From NCBI RefSeq assembly GCF_000379105.1, contig NZ_KB900609.1, positions 5,792,763-5,856,762 of the forward strand: a stretch of DNA of 64,000 nucleotides, written 5' to 3'. The translations under genes were made by a program, and so were the position numbers. The notes below the pieces were generated by a model. The model was not told the DNA's origin. It was given only the letters and a program-made list of their open reading frames with translations, and did no database searches. Shown here piece by piece: positions 1-6,954 of this stretch. How positions within the stretch are numbered: the stretch's first letter is position 1; the number at the start of each line of letters is the position of its first letter. The DNA is from Methylobacterium sp. WSM2598. GTDB taxonomy: Bacteria > Pseudomonadota > Alphaproteobacteria > Rhizobiales > Beijerinckiaceae.

Positions 1-228
1 CACCTCGCGCCGGGTCCCGTCGAGGACCAGCGAGGCGTCGAAGCCGCTCGCGTCGGCCCCGAGCCCCGACCAGGGCGGCGGCGCGGCGAGGGGCTCGTCG
101 GCCCAGGAGGCCGCGAGGAGCCGGGCGCAGGCCACGGCCTCCTCGCGCGCGGCCGGCGGGAACCCCGCCGCCGCCGCCACCGCCCGCAGGGTCCGGGCGG
201 CGGCCTCGAAGCGGGTGGCGGCGCCCAT
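1..228 (-). CDS. Partial gene at left edge; possible ABBA-type (tryptophan dimethylallyltransferase-like) enzyme of the RiPP locus
   Basis: Only the first 76 codons are present; the gene runs off the left edge. It starts with ATG at 228, and the start shares one base with the stop of the gene before it (TGATG), so the two are probably translationally coupled. The visible part is an Ala/Arg-rich helical N-terminus followed by a stretch reading PPPWSGLGADASGFDASLVL and then a DG..RREV tail. From memory, bacterial ABBA-fold aromatic prenyltransferases (Trp_DMAT family) carry a similar W-S-x-x-(S/T)DD-x-S-x-F-(E)-x-S-L segment near the N-terminus. This is a weak inference from one short motif. 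If right, the cluster product would be a prenylated peptide. It could equally be an unknown tailoring protein. Position and coupling show directly only that it belongs to the leftward operon. Confidence 0.45.
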   Translation of the reverse strand, partial: MGAATRFEAAARTLRAVAAAAGFPPAAREEAVACARLLAASWADEPLAAPPPWSGLGADASGFDASLVLDGTRREV

Positions 229-593
229 CAGCCCTCGACCCGGCACACGACCCGGCCGAGCCGGACCGGCGCCGCCTCGGCCGAGGCGGGCGCCGCCTCC
301 GCCGCGGGCGCCTCGCCCGGGACGCCCTCCGGCAGGCGGCGCAGCTCCACCGTGAGGAGGTTGACGGGATCGGGACAGTTCAGCACCACCCGGTCGGCCG
401 GCCCCCAGGGCACGGCGCCGCCGAATTGCAGCATCAGGATCGCCGGATGGGCGGCGTGGTAGAGGTAGCCGCACATCCCGGCCGTGTTGCGGGCGCTGAC
501 GGGCAGCACGTCGCCGACCCGGTGCCCGGCATTGCAGGTGCCCCGGATGCAGGTCACGGTCGCCTGGACCGGATGTCCCTTCTCGCGGTTCAT
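228..593 (-). CDS. TIGR04076 family protein of the RiPP locus
   Basis: This is a 121-residue protein. Residues 10-85 show the pattern of the TIGR04076 family: TCNAGHRVGD near residue 20, then a Gly-Met-Cys-Gly-Tyr segment, PAILMLQFGG, a Pro-Trp, and LNCPDPVN near residue 75. Conserved cysteines and the Gly/His pattern are present, but the biochemical role of the family is not established to my knowledge. The C-terminal 35 residues are Ala/Pro/Glu-rich and look like a disordered tail. The gene lies 70 bases after the radical SAM gene and overlaps the next gene by one base, so all three are probably one leftward operon. I infer a role in peptide maturation from context alone. Confidence 0.75.
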   Translation of the reverse strand: MNREKGHPVQATVTCIRGTCNAGHRVGDVLPVSARNTAGMCGYLYHAAHPAILMLQFGGAVPWGPADRVVLNCPDPVNLLTVELRRLPEGVPGEAPAAEAAPASAEAAPVRLGRVVCRVEG

Positions 594-663
594 CGGGCCG
601 CCTTTCGTGTCACGCGGGATCCGGCCGTCGCCAAGCGACCAGGTCCCCGAACCGAGCCTCGCG

Positions 664-2619
664 TCAGAGGCGCAGGGTCTCGCCGTGCTCCGGCACCAGG
701 ACGGGCCGCTCCGTGCCGACGCGCAGCGCGCCGAGGCTGAAGGCCGGCAAGGGGGAGGCCGGCGACTCGGCCGCCGCGCGCCGCGCGAGGCTCTGCTCCC
801 GCTCGGCGATCAGGGCCTCGCCCAGCGCCGGCTCGGTGACCAGCGAGACGTAGCGCTGCTCGTGGCGAAGCACGAAGCCGAGCGAGACGAGGTGGCCGAG
901 GCGCTCGCGATCCGCCTCCGGCACCCGCGGCTCGGAGACCGGCATCTGCACCGAATCGAGCACCCGGGCGAGGTCCGGCGCGAGCAGGCAGGCGCCGACC
1001 TTGGCGCAGCGCCGCGTGTCGGTGACCTGGAGCCAGCCGCCGCCGAGGCGCTGCAGGCTCAGCCGCGGCGGCCCGCCCGGGGCCGCCCAAGCCTCGGTCC
1101 AGGCCTGGACCTGCCGGTCGAGGGCCGCCACGAGGTCGGGCGCGTCCATGAACTCGGTGCGGTACTCGCCGAAGAAGTGCAGGGCGATCCGCTCCGCGTA
1201 ATCCCCGTAGAGTTCGTAATAGGCCTGCCAGGCCCGCAGGCCGGTGATGCCGAACCGCTCCGGCTCGTTGTGGTAGGGCGAGTAGCGGGAGATCCGGATC
1301 GGGCCCCAGCGGGTCGGCGGCCGCAGGTGCTCCAGGAGCGGCAGCAGCGGCAGCATCTCCTCGTAATCCGCGCGCGTCTCGCCCGGGATCGCGGTCAGGA
1401 TGTTCCAGATCACGCGCAGGGAGCGGGTCGTGGCGTCGCGCAGGACGCGGATGTTGTCGATCCCGCTCACCCCCTTGTCCATGCTCTTGAGGATCCGGGT
1501 CGAGAAGGACTCGATCCCGGGCTGGATCTCGAAGATGCCGGCGCGCACGAAGCGGTCGAGATCCTCGGGCCGGATCGGCGACTTCACCTCGTAGCTGAGC
1601 GCGCAGGGCGTGCCGCGCTCGGCGAGCGCGTCGAGCACGCCCTTCGGGAAGTCCTTCGCCATGATGTTGTCGCTGGCGTAGAACTTTCCGACCCCGTAGC
1701 GCCCGATCAGTCCCTCGAGCTCGCTCACGACCCGCTCCGGGGACTTGGCGCGGTACTGCGTGCCGGGGAAGTTGTAGCCGCAGAAGGTGCAGGTCTTCTT
1801 GTCGCCCCACCAGCAGCCGCGCGAGGATTCGAAGATCAGGAAGTGCGGCGCCGTCGCGGCGACCGGGTCGGTCGCCTTCAGGGGTGCGAGTTCGGCGAAG
1901 TAATCGTCGTAATCGGGGGCCGGCACGTCGTCGAGGCGGGGAATGCCGCGCCCGCGGATGATCCGGGTCGCGGGCAGGGTGCCCTCGTCCACGAGCCTGC
2001 GGCAGAAGCGCGGGAACTCGATGTCCGACTCGCCCGAGAACACGGCGTCGAACACGCCCGTCAGCTCGATCAGCGCGCTGCCGATCGGCTCCGCCGCGTT
2101 GGCGCCCCCCAGCACCGTCACGATGTCGGGCCGCAGCCGCTTGACCTCGCGGGCGAGGGCGATGCTCGCCATGGTCTGCTGCACCATGGTCGAGAAGCCG
2201 ACGATGCGCGGCGCGCCGGCCACGAGCCGCCGCGCCGTCTCGGCGATGAAGTCCGGAATGGCCGCGACGACGCGGGCCACCTCCTCGTCCTCCGGCGCGG
2301 CCGGGCGCACGAGCTGGCGCAGCTTGGCGTCGGCCTCCGCGTCCTGCCGCAGCAGGGCGAGGATGCGCTCCAGCGCCTCCGCCTTCTCCGGGAAGGCTGC
2401 CCCGAGGAAGATCGCCTCGCCGATCAGCGTGCGCGAGCCGGCGATGCGGGCGCAGAGATCGAACCCGAACCGAGCCGCGAATGCCAGATTTGCGTAGTGA
2501 ACCCGCGCGGAGAGGCCAGCCCGTCGCAGAGCCGGCACAAGAACGCTCGGCCCGAGGGTCGGAATGCCGGGATAGAGAACCGGCGGCACCACCAGAAGAA
2601 CCTGTTCCGAGAATGTCAC
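664..2619 (-). CDS. B12-binding/radical SAM peptide maturation protein (RiPP maturation radical SAM protein 1 family)
   Basis: This 651-residue protein has an N-terminal cobalamin-binding-like Rossmann region (residues 1-235; VPPVLYPGIPTLG at the start and VGFSTMVQQTMASIALAR near 140). The radical SAM domain follows, with cysteines C269, C277 and C280 in the unusual CX7CX2C spacing (SSRGCWW...CTFCGYN) that marks the family TIGR03975. Further family signatures are FRAKSPERV-like RAKSPERVVSEL, IQPGIESFSTRIL and the GPIRISRYSPYHNEPE segment near 460. The enzyme would bind a [4Fe-4S] cluster and SAM, and probably cobalamin, and modify a ribosomal precursor peptide (C-methylation or a related radical reaction; the exact reaction is not deducible). 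I chose the GTG at 2617-2619, which has a GGAG about ten bases upstream. An export system of the NHLP type lies divergently next to it, which supports the RiPP role. Confidence 0.88.
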   Translation of the reverse strand: MTFSEQVLLVVPPVLYPGIPTLGPSVLVPALRRAGLSARVHYANLAFAARFGFDLCARIAGSRTLIGEAIFLGAAFPEKAEALERILALLRQDAEADAKLRQLVRPAAPEDEEVARVVAAIPDFIAETARRLVAGAPRIVGFSTMVQQTMASIALAREVKRLRPDIVTVLGGANAAEPIGSALIELTGVFDAVFSGESDIEFPRFCRRLVDEGTLPATRIIRGRGIPRLDDVPAPDYDDYFAELAPLKATDPVAATAPHFLIFESSRGCWWGDKKTCTFCGYNFPGTQYRAKSPERVVSELEGLIGRYGVGKFYASDNIMAKDFPKGVLDALAERGTPCALSYEVKSPIRPEDLDRFVRAGIFEIQPGIESFSTRILKSMDKGVSGIDNIRVLRDATTRSLRVIWNILTAIPGETRADYEEMLPLLPLLEHLRPPTRWGPIRISRYSPYHNEPERFGITGLRAWQAYYELYGDYAERIALHFFGEYRTEFMDAPDLVAALDRQVQAWTEAWAAPGGPPRLSLQRLGGGWLQVTDTRRCAKVGACLLAPDLARVLDSVQMPVSEPRVPEADRERLGHLVSLGFVLRHEQRYVSLVTEPALGEALIAEREQSLARRAAAESPASPLPAFSLGALRVGTERPVLVPEHGETLRL

Positions 2620-2720
2620 AGGGGTTGCTCCGCCGCGATGGTGCCGAAGCCGACTTGTGGAGACTAACTGAAATCTTGGTAGAAAGTAAAGTCCCGCAAC
2701 CTGGGATCAGTGCCGCCCGG

Positions 2721-3248
2721 TCACAGCCTGGGCTGTACCGCGCGCAGGATCGCCTGCGTGCTGTCGATGAACTGGAGCGCTTGGCGTGTCTTCCCGGCCG
2801 CGAGCGGGGAACGCGAGCAGGTATCGGACAACTCTCCGAGCCGGCGGCGCTCGGTGTCGAGGATCTTGAGCGCGTTCTCGACGGCGAAGCGCAGCACGCT
2901 GCGCAGCGATTCGTCGTCGCCGAAATCCGTGATCTCGCCCTCGATGGTGATGAGCGATTCGTATCCCTTCAGCTCGTCGGAGATCTGCATGAGCGAGCGC
3001 AGGGTCGAGCGCAGGCAATCCCCGTCCGGGGCGGACAGGTCCGGGCTCTGGGCCGAGCGCGCGACGTCGCTGAGCACGGCGGTGAACAGGGGCTTGATCC
3101 GCGCGACGCTGGCGAGGTCCCCGTCCGAGAGCACCCGCGCGACCGCGCCGGGCGGGAGCGCGAGGAGCAGGAGGGCCGCCAGCGCGGCGGGCCGCGGCGG
3201 CCGGGCGGGTCGGGCCCGCCGCCGATCTGCGCCAAGTGCACTCCGCAT
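2721..3248 (-). CDS. Hypothetical periplasmic helical protein at the RiPP divergon
   Basis: I do not recognise this 175-residue protein. It starts with an Arg-rich stretch followed by a hydrophobic core (AALAALLLLALPPGAVA, residues 21-37), which looks like a signal peptide with cleavage after ARA- or VARV-like residues. The mature part is predicted by eye to be mostly helical and carries two cysteines (about C78 and C144) that could form a disulfide in the periplasm. The start at 3248 is the only ATG that places the signal peptide at the N-terminus; a longer open frame further upstream runs antisense to the adaptor gene and is not credible. It is probably the first gene of the leftward operon (101 bases before the radical SAM gene), so it may belong to the peptide system, but no function can be assigned. 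Confidence 0.6.
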   Translation of the reverse strand: MRSALGADRRRARPARPPRPAALAALLLLALPPGAVARVLSDGDLASVARIKPLFTAVLSDVARSAQSPDLSAPDGDCLRSTLRSLMQISDELKGYESLITIEGEITDFGDDESLRSVLRFAVENALKILDTERRRLGELSDTCSRSPLAAGKTRQALQFIDSTQAILRAVQPRL

Positions 3249-3495
3249 CGCGGACTCCTCCCGGGCACTCTGTCCCAGTCCGGACCGGGTCCGGCAAGGT
3301 TCAGGGTGGTCACGGGGCGAAATTCTACTACACTCGGCCGCGCGTGTACCGGCCATCCGGAGGAGATTCCGCGCGGCGCCGCAACGGCGATTGCGGGCCG
3401 TCTCTGCGGCCGGGAGCGACCCGGTCCGGGCGAGGCGCCGTGAGTCCATTGCCGTGAGTTCCTTGCCGTGAGCCCCTCGCCGTGAGTCCCTCGCC
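3249..3495. promoter_or_regulatory. Divergent promoter region of the RiPP/export locus
   Basis: These 247 bases separate the leftward biosynthetic genes from the rightward export genes and must hold both promoters. An AT-richer patch lies around 3310-3335 in otherwise very GC-rich DNA. I see no convincing -35/-10 pair, operator or precursor-peptide gene. The last 56 bases are the 14-bp tandem repeats listed separately. Confidence 0.4.
3440..3495 (+). repeat. Four 14-bp tandem repeats abutting the adaptor start codon
   Basis: Four near-identical units of the form GTGAGTYCMTYGCC occupy 3440-3453, 3454-3467, 3468-3481 and 3482-3495. The coding sequence itself begins with a fifth, diverged copy (ATGAGTTCATCCCC, 3496-3509). 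Each unit starts with GTG, and 14 is not a multiple of three, so successive GTG codons are in different frames. No ordinary Shine-Dalgarno sequence is visible in the array. Confidence 0.85.
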
Positions 3496-4764
3496 ATGAG
3501 TTCATCCCCGCAGCGGGCATTCCGGCCGATCGCGCTCGAGCGCGCCGCCTCGCCCGAGCAGCTCGACCACCTCGTCCGCATCACCAAGCCCGCCGACTGG
3601 ATCCTCGCCGGCACGGTGGCGCTGCTGCTCGTCTCGGCCCTGACCTGGAGCGTGGTCGGGCGCGTGCCGACGCGCGCGGCCGGCGAGGGCATCCTGGTGA
3701 GCGTCGGCGGGCGCGTGGTCGACGCGGTCTCGGCCGCCTCGGGCCGGCTCGCGGCGATCGAGGTGGCGGCCGGCGACCGGGTCGTCCAGGGCCAGCCGGT
3801 GGCCCGCATCGCCCAGACCGACATCGAGGAGCGCCACCGCGCCGCCGTCGAGGTCCATCGCGAGCGCGAGCGCGAGCACGCCACCCTGCGGGCCAAGGTC
3901 AAGGACGAACTCGCCGCCAAGGCCCGCAACTTCGCCAAGTTGGAGGAGGCCTTCGACCAGATCGTCCACGCCACCGATCAGCGCATCGAGTATCTGTCGA
4001 CCGAGGTAAGGAACCTGGAGACGCTGCTCGGCAAGGGCATCACCACGCGCCGGGTGGTCGAGGACCGGCGCCGCGAGCTGACGGAGGCGCGCCAGCGGCG
4101 CGAGGACGCGCAGAACGAGGTGCTGAAGCTGCGCACCCAGAAGACCGATCTGGAGACCCAGCGCGAGCGCGAATTGCAGGACTCGCAGTTCCGCCTCAAC
4201 GATACCCGCCGCCAGATGGAGCAGCTCGCCGGGGAGCTCGGCCGCAACACCCAGGTGCTCAGCCCGATCGACGGGCGGGTCCTGGAGGTCAAGGTCTCGC
4301 CGGGCTCCGTCCTCACGGTCGGCATGCCGGTGATCGCGGTCGAGAGCGAGGGCAAGGCGCTGGAGGCGGTGGTCTACATCCCGGCCGACAAGGGCAAGAC
4401 CGTGAAGCCCGGCATGGAGACCCGGCTCGAGCCCAGCACCGTCAAGCGCGAGGAATACGGCACCCTGGTCGGCAGCGTGGTGTCGATCTCCGACTTCCCG
4501 ATCACCCCACAGGGCATGGCGGCGGTGCTGCACAACGACCGCCTGGTGAGCCGCTTCTCGCAGGAGGGCGCGCCCTACGCGGCCCTGGTGCGGCTGCAGC
4601 CCGACCCCGCGACGGCGAGCGGCTACGCCTGGGCGGTGGGGCGGGGCCCGGACCTGCGCCTGACCAGCGGCACGCTGGTGCGGGCCGAGATCACCACGCG
4701 CCAGCACCGCCCGCTCGACCTCGTCGTGCCGATGCTCAAGCGCCTCACCGGCCTCGCCGGGTAA
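3496..4764 (+). CDS. HlyD-type membrane fusion protein, NHLP/NHLM bacteriocin export system
   Basis: This 422-residue periplasmic adaptor links the inner-membrane ABC exporters to the outer membrane. The N-terminal ALERAASPEQLDHLV..TKPADW segment, a single membrane helix at about residues 35-55, and VGRVPTRAAGEGILVSVGG directly after it match the TIGR03794 family of NHLM bacteriocin secretion proteins. A lipoyl-like half domain (about 60-105), a long coiled coil (about 110-255, with many Glu/Arg/Gln) and the second lipoyl half with a beta-barrel (about 258-410) follow in the usual HlyD order. The start at 3496 is inferred from the N-terminal match; it lies in a tandem-repeat array without a clear ribosome binding site. 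The next gene begins 6 bases after the stop, so the export genes form one operon. Confidence 0.88.
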   Translation: MSSSPQRAFRPIALERAASPEQLDHLVRITKPADWILAGTVALLLVSALTWSVVGRVPTRAAGEGILVSVGGRVVDAVSAASGRLAAIEVAAGDRVVQGQPVARIAQTDIEERHRAAVEVHREREREHATLRAKVKDELAAKARNFAKLEEAFDQIVHATDQRIEYLSTEVRNLETLLGKGITTRRVVEDRRRELTEARQRREDAQNEVLKLRTQKTDLETQRERELQDSQFRLNDTRRQMEQLAGELGRNTQVLSPIDGRVLEVKVSPGSVLTVGMPVIAVESEGKALEAVVYIPADKGKTVKPGMETRLEPSTVKREEYGTLVGSVVSISDFPITPQGMAAVLHNDRLVSRFSQEGAPYAALVRLQPDPATASGYAWAVGRGPDLRLTSGTLVRAEITTRQHRPLDLVVPMLKRLTGLAG

Positions 4765-4770
4765 AGCCGG

Positions 4771-6954
4771 ATGAGCGCCGCCGCCCTGCGCCGCCTGCTG
4801 CCCTGGCCCGGCCGGGGCCGCCCGCCCGCCACCCCGACCGTGCTTCAGATGGAGGCGGTGGAGTGCGGGGCCGCGGCGCTCGCCATGGTGCTCGCCCATC
4901 ACGGCGCCTTCGTGCCCCTGGAGCAGCTGCGGGTGGCCTGCGGGGTCTCCCGCGACGGCAGCAAGGCCAGCAACATCGTCAAGGCGGCGCGGGGCTTCGG
5001 GCTCGCCGCCAAGGGCTTCCGCAAGGAGCCGACGACCCTGCACGACCTGCCGATGCCTTGCATCATCCACTGGAACTTCAACCACTTCGTGGTGCTGGAG
5101 GGGATCCGCGGGGAGCACGCCTTCATCAACGACCCGGCCATGGGGCGCCGCCGCGTCACCATGCAGGAACTCGACCTCGCCTTCACGGGCGTCGCCCTCG
5201 CCATGGAGCCGACCGAGGAGTTCCGCCGGATCGGCCGCAAGCCGCAGGGCTTCCGGCTGCTCCTGCGCGAACTCGGCGCCTCCCGCGCGGCGGTCGGCCT
5301 GCTCGTCGCGGTGAGCCTCGCGCTGATCGTCCCGGGCATCCTGATCCCGGGCTTCACCAAGATCTTCATCGACGAGATCCTGATCCAGAACACCCCGGGC
5401 TGGCTGACGCCGCTGCTGATCGGGATGGGCCTCACCGCCCTGTTCCGGGCCGGCGTCACCGCCCTGCAGCTGTCGCTGATGACGCGGCTGCAGACGAAGC
5501 TCGCCGTGGTGATGACCAGCCGCTTCCTCTGGCACGTCCTCGCGCTGCCGATGGAGTTCTTCGCCCAGCGCCACGCCGGCGACATCGCCAACCGGGTCTC
5601 CACCAACGAGCAGATCGCGCGCCTGCTCTCGGGCGGCCTCGTCAGCAACGCGCTCTCCCTGACCTCCCTGGTCTTCTTCGCCGCCGCGATGGCGGTCTAC
5701 GACCTGCTCCTGGCGGTGATCGGCGTGGCGCTGTCCCTGCTCAACGTGCTCGCCCTCCACCTGATCGGGCGGCGCCGCGAGGATCTCAGCCGCAGCCTCG
5801 CCATGGAGCGCGGCAAGCTCCTGGGCAGCACGATCGGGGCGGTGCGCACCATCGAGACCCTCAAGGCGAGCGGGCTGGAGGACGAGGCCTTCGGGCACTG
5901 GGCCGGCATCCAGGCCCGCGCCCTCAACGCCGAGCAGGAGCTCGGCGCCACCTCGGCCTGGCTCGACACGGTGCCGACCCTGCTCTCCGGCCTCACCACG
6001 GCGGCGATCCTGGGCATCGGCGGCCTGCGGGTCACCGAGGGTTCGCTGACCCTCGGCGGCCTCATCGCCTTCCAGTCGCTGATGGCGAGCTTCTCCGAGC
6101 CGATCACGGCCCTGGTCGGCCAGATCGGCAGCATCCAGATCATCAAGGGCGGGCTGGAGCGCCTCGACGACGTCTACAACTACCCGGTCGAGCGGCCGGA
6201 GCCGGATCCCGCCCTGCCGCCGCCGCCGCCGCGGCTCGTCGGGCGGGTCGAACTGGTCGGCGTGTCCTTCGGCTACGCGATCCTGGAGCCGCCCCTGCTG
6301 CAGGATGTCTCGATCACCATCGAGCCGGGCAGCCGCGTCGCCCTGGTCGGCCTCTCGGGGAGCGGCAAGTCGACCCTCGGGCGGCTGATCTGCGGGCTCA
6401 ACCGGCCCTGGTCGGGGGAGGTGCGCCTCGACGGGCGGCGCCTCGCCGACATCCCGCCGGAGGTCTTCGCCCAGTCGGTCGCCTACGTCGACCAGGACAT
6501 CGTCCTGTTCGAGGGCAGCGTGCGGGACAACCTCACCCTCTGGGACCCGACCGTGCCCGAGCCCGACCTCTCGCTGGCCCTCAAGGACGCGGCGGTCCAC
6601 GGCGAGGTCGCGACGCGGCCCGGCAATTACGACGGCCACGTGCTGGAGGGCGGCGCGAATTTCAGCGGCGGCCAGCGCCAGCGCATCGAGATCGCCCGCG
6701 CCCTGGTGCAGAACCCCTCCGTCCTCGTCCTCGACGAGGCCACGGCCGCCCTCGATCCGGTGACGGAGAAGATCATCGACGACAACCTGAGGCGGCGCGG
6801 CTGCACCTGCATCATCATCGCGCACCGGCTCAGCACGATCCGCGACTGCGACGAGATCATCGTGCTGGAGCGCGGGCGCATCGCCGAGCGCGGCCGGCAC
6901 GAGGAACTCCTCGCCCGGGAGGGCGCCTACGCGGCGCTCCTGGCCCAGTCGTGA
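4771..6954 (+). CDS. NHLP-type peptide exporter ABC permease/ATPase with N-terminal C39 leader peptidase
   Basis: This 727-residue half-transporter cleaves the leader of a peptide and exports the core. Residues 20-140 form a C39 peptidase with catalytic C32 (VLQMEAVECG), H105 (NFNHFVVLEG) and D121 (INDPAMG). The membrane domain lies between about 170 and 450. The ATPase follows, with Walker A GLSGSGKST at 527-535, signature FSGGQRQR at 631-638, Walker B VLVLDEAT ending near 658 and the H-loop AHRLST. Length and order match TIGR03796. C39 enzymes cut after a double-Gly-type motif, so the precursor should carry one at its leader-core junction. The stop overlaps the GTG start of the second exporter (GTGA), so the two are probably coupled and may form a heterodimer. 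Confidence 0.92.
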   Translation: MSAAALRRLLPWPGRGRPPATPTVLQMEAVECGAAALAMVLAHHGAFVPLEQLRVACGVSRDGSKASNIVKAARGFGLAAKGFRKEPTTLHDLPMPCIIHWNFNHFVVLEGIRGEHAFINDPAMGRRRVTMQELDLAFTGVALAMEPTEEFRRIGRKPQGFRLLLRELGASRAAVGLLVAVSLALIVPGILIPGFTKIFIDEILIQNTPGWLTPLLIGMGLTALFRAGVTALQLSLMTRLQTKLAVVMTSRFLWHVLALPMEFFAQRHAGDIANRVSTNEQIARLLSGGLVSNALSLTSLVFFAAAMAVYDLLLAVIGVALSLLNVLALHLIGRRREDLSRSLAMERGKLLGSTIGAVRTIETLKASGLEDEAFGHWAGIQARALNAEQELGATSAWLDTVPTLLSGLTTAAILGIGGLRVTEGSLTLGGLIAFQSLMASFSEPITALVGQIGSIQIIKGGLERLDDVYNYPVERPEPDPALPPPPPRLVGRVELVGVSFGYAILEPPLLQDVSITIEPGSRVALVGLSGSGKSTLGRLICGLNRPWSGEVRLDGRRLADIPPEVFAQSVAYVDQDIVLFEGSVRDNLTLWDPTVPEPDLSLALKDAAVHGEVATRPGNYDGHVLEGGANFSGGQRQRIEIARALVQNPSVLVLDEATAALDPVTEKIIDDNLRRRGCTCIIIAHRLSTIRDCDEIIVLERGRIAERGRHEELLAREGAYAALLAQS

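Noticed and set aside
3236-3457. 73-codon frame in the divergent region as the RiPP precursor
   Set aside because: No leader homology, no double-Gly-type cleavage site and an Arg/Gly/Pro-rich composition typical of non-coding high-GC DNA.
3502-6900. Very long leftward open frame (over 1100 codons) antisense to the adaptor and exporter genes
   Set aside because: High GC suppresses stop codons in shadow frames. The product is rich in Arg, Ala, Gly and Asp/His without domain signals, while the plus strand encodes clear families.
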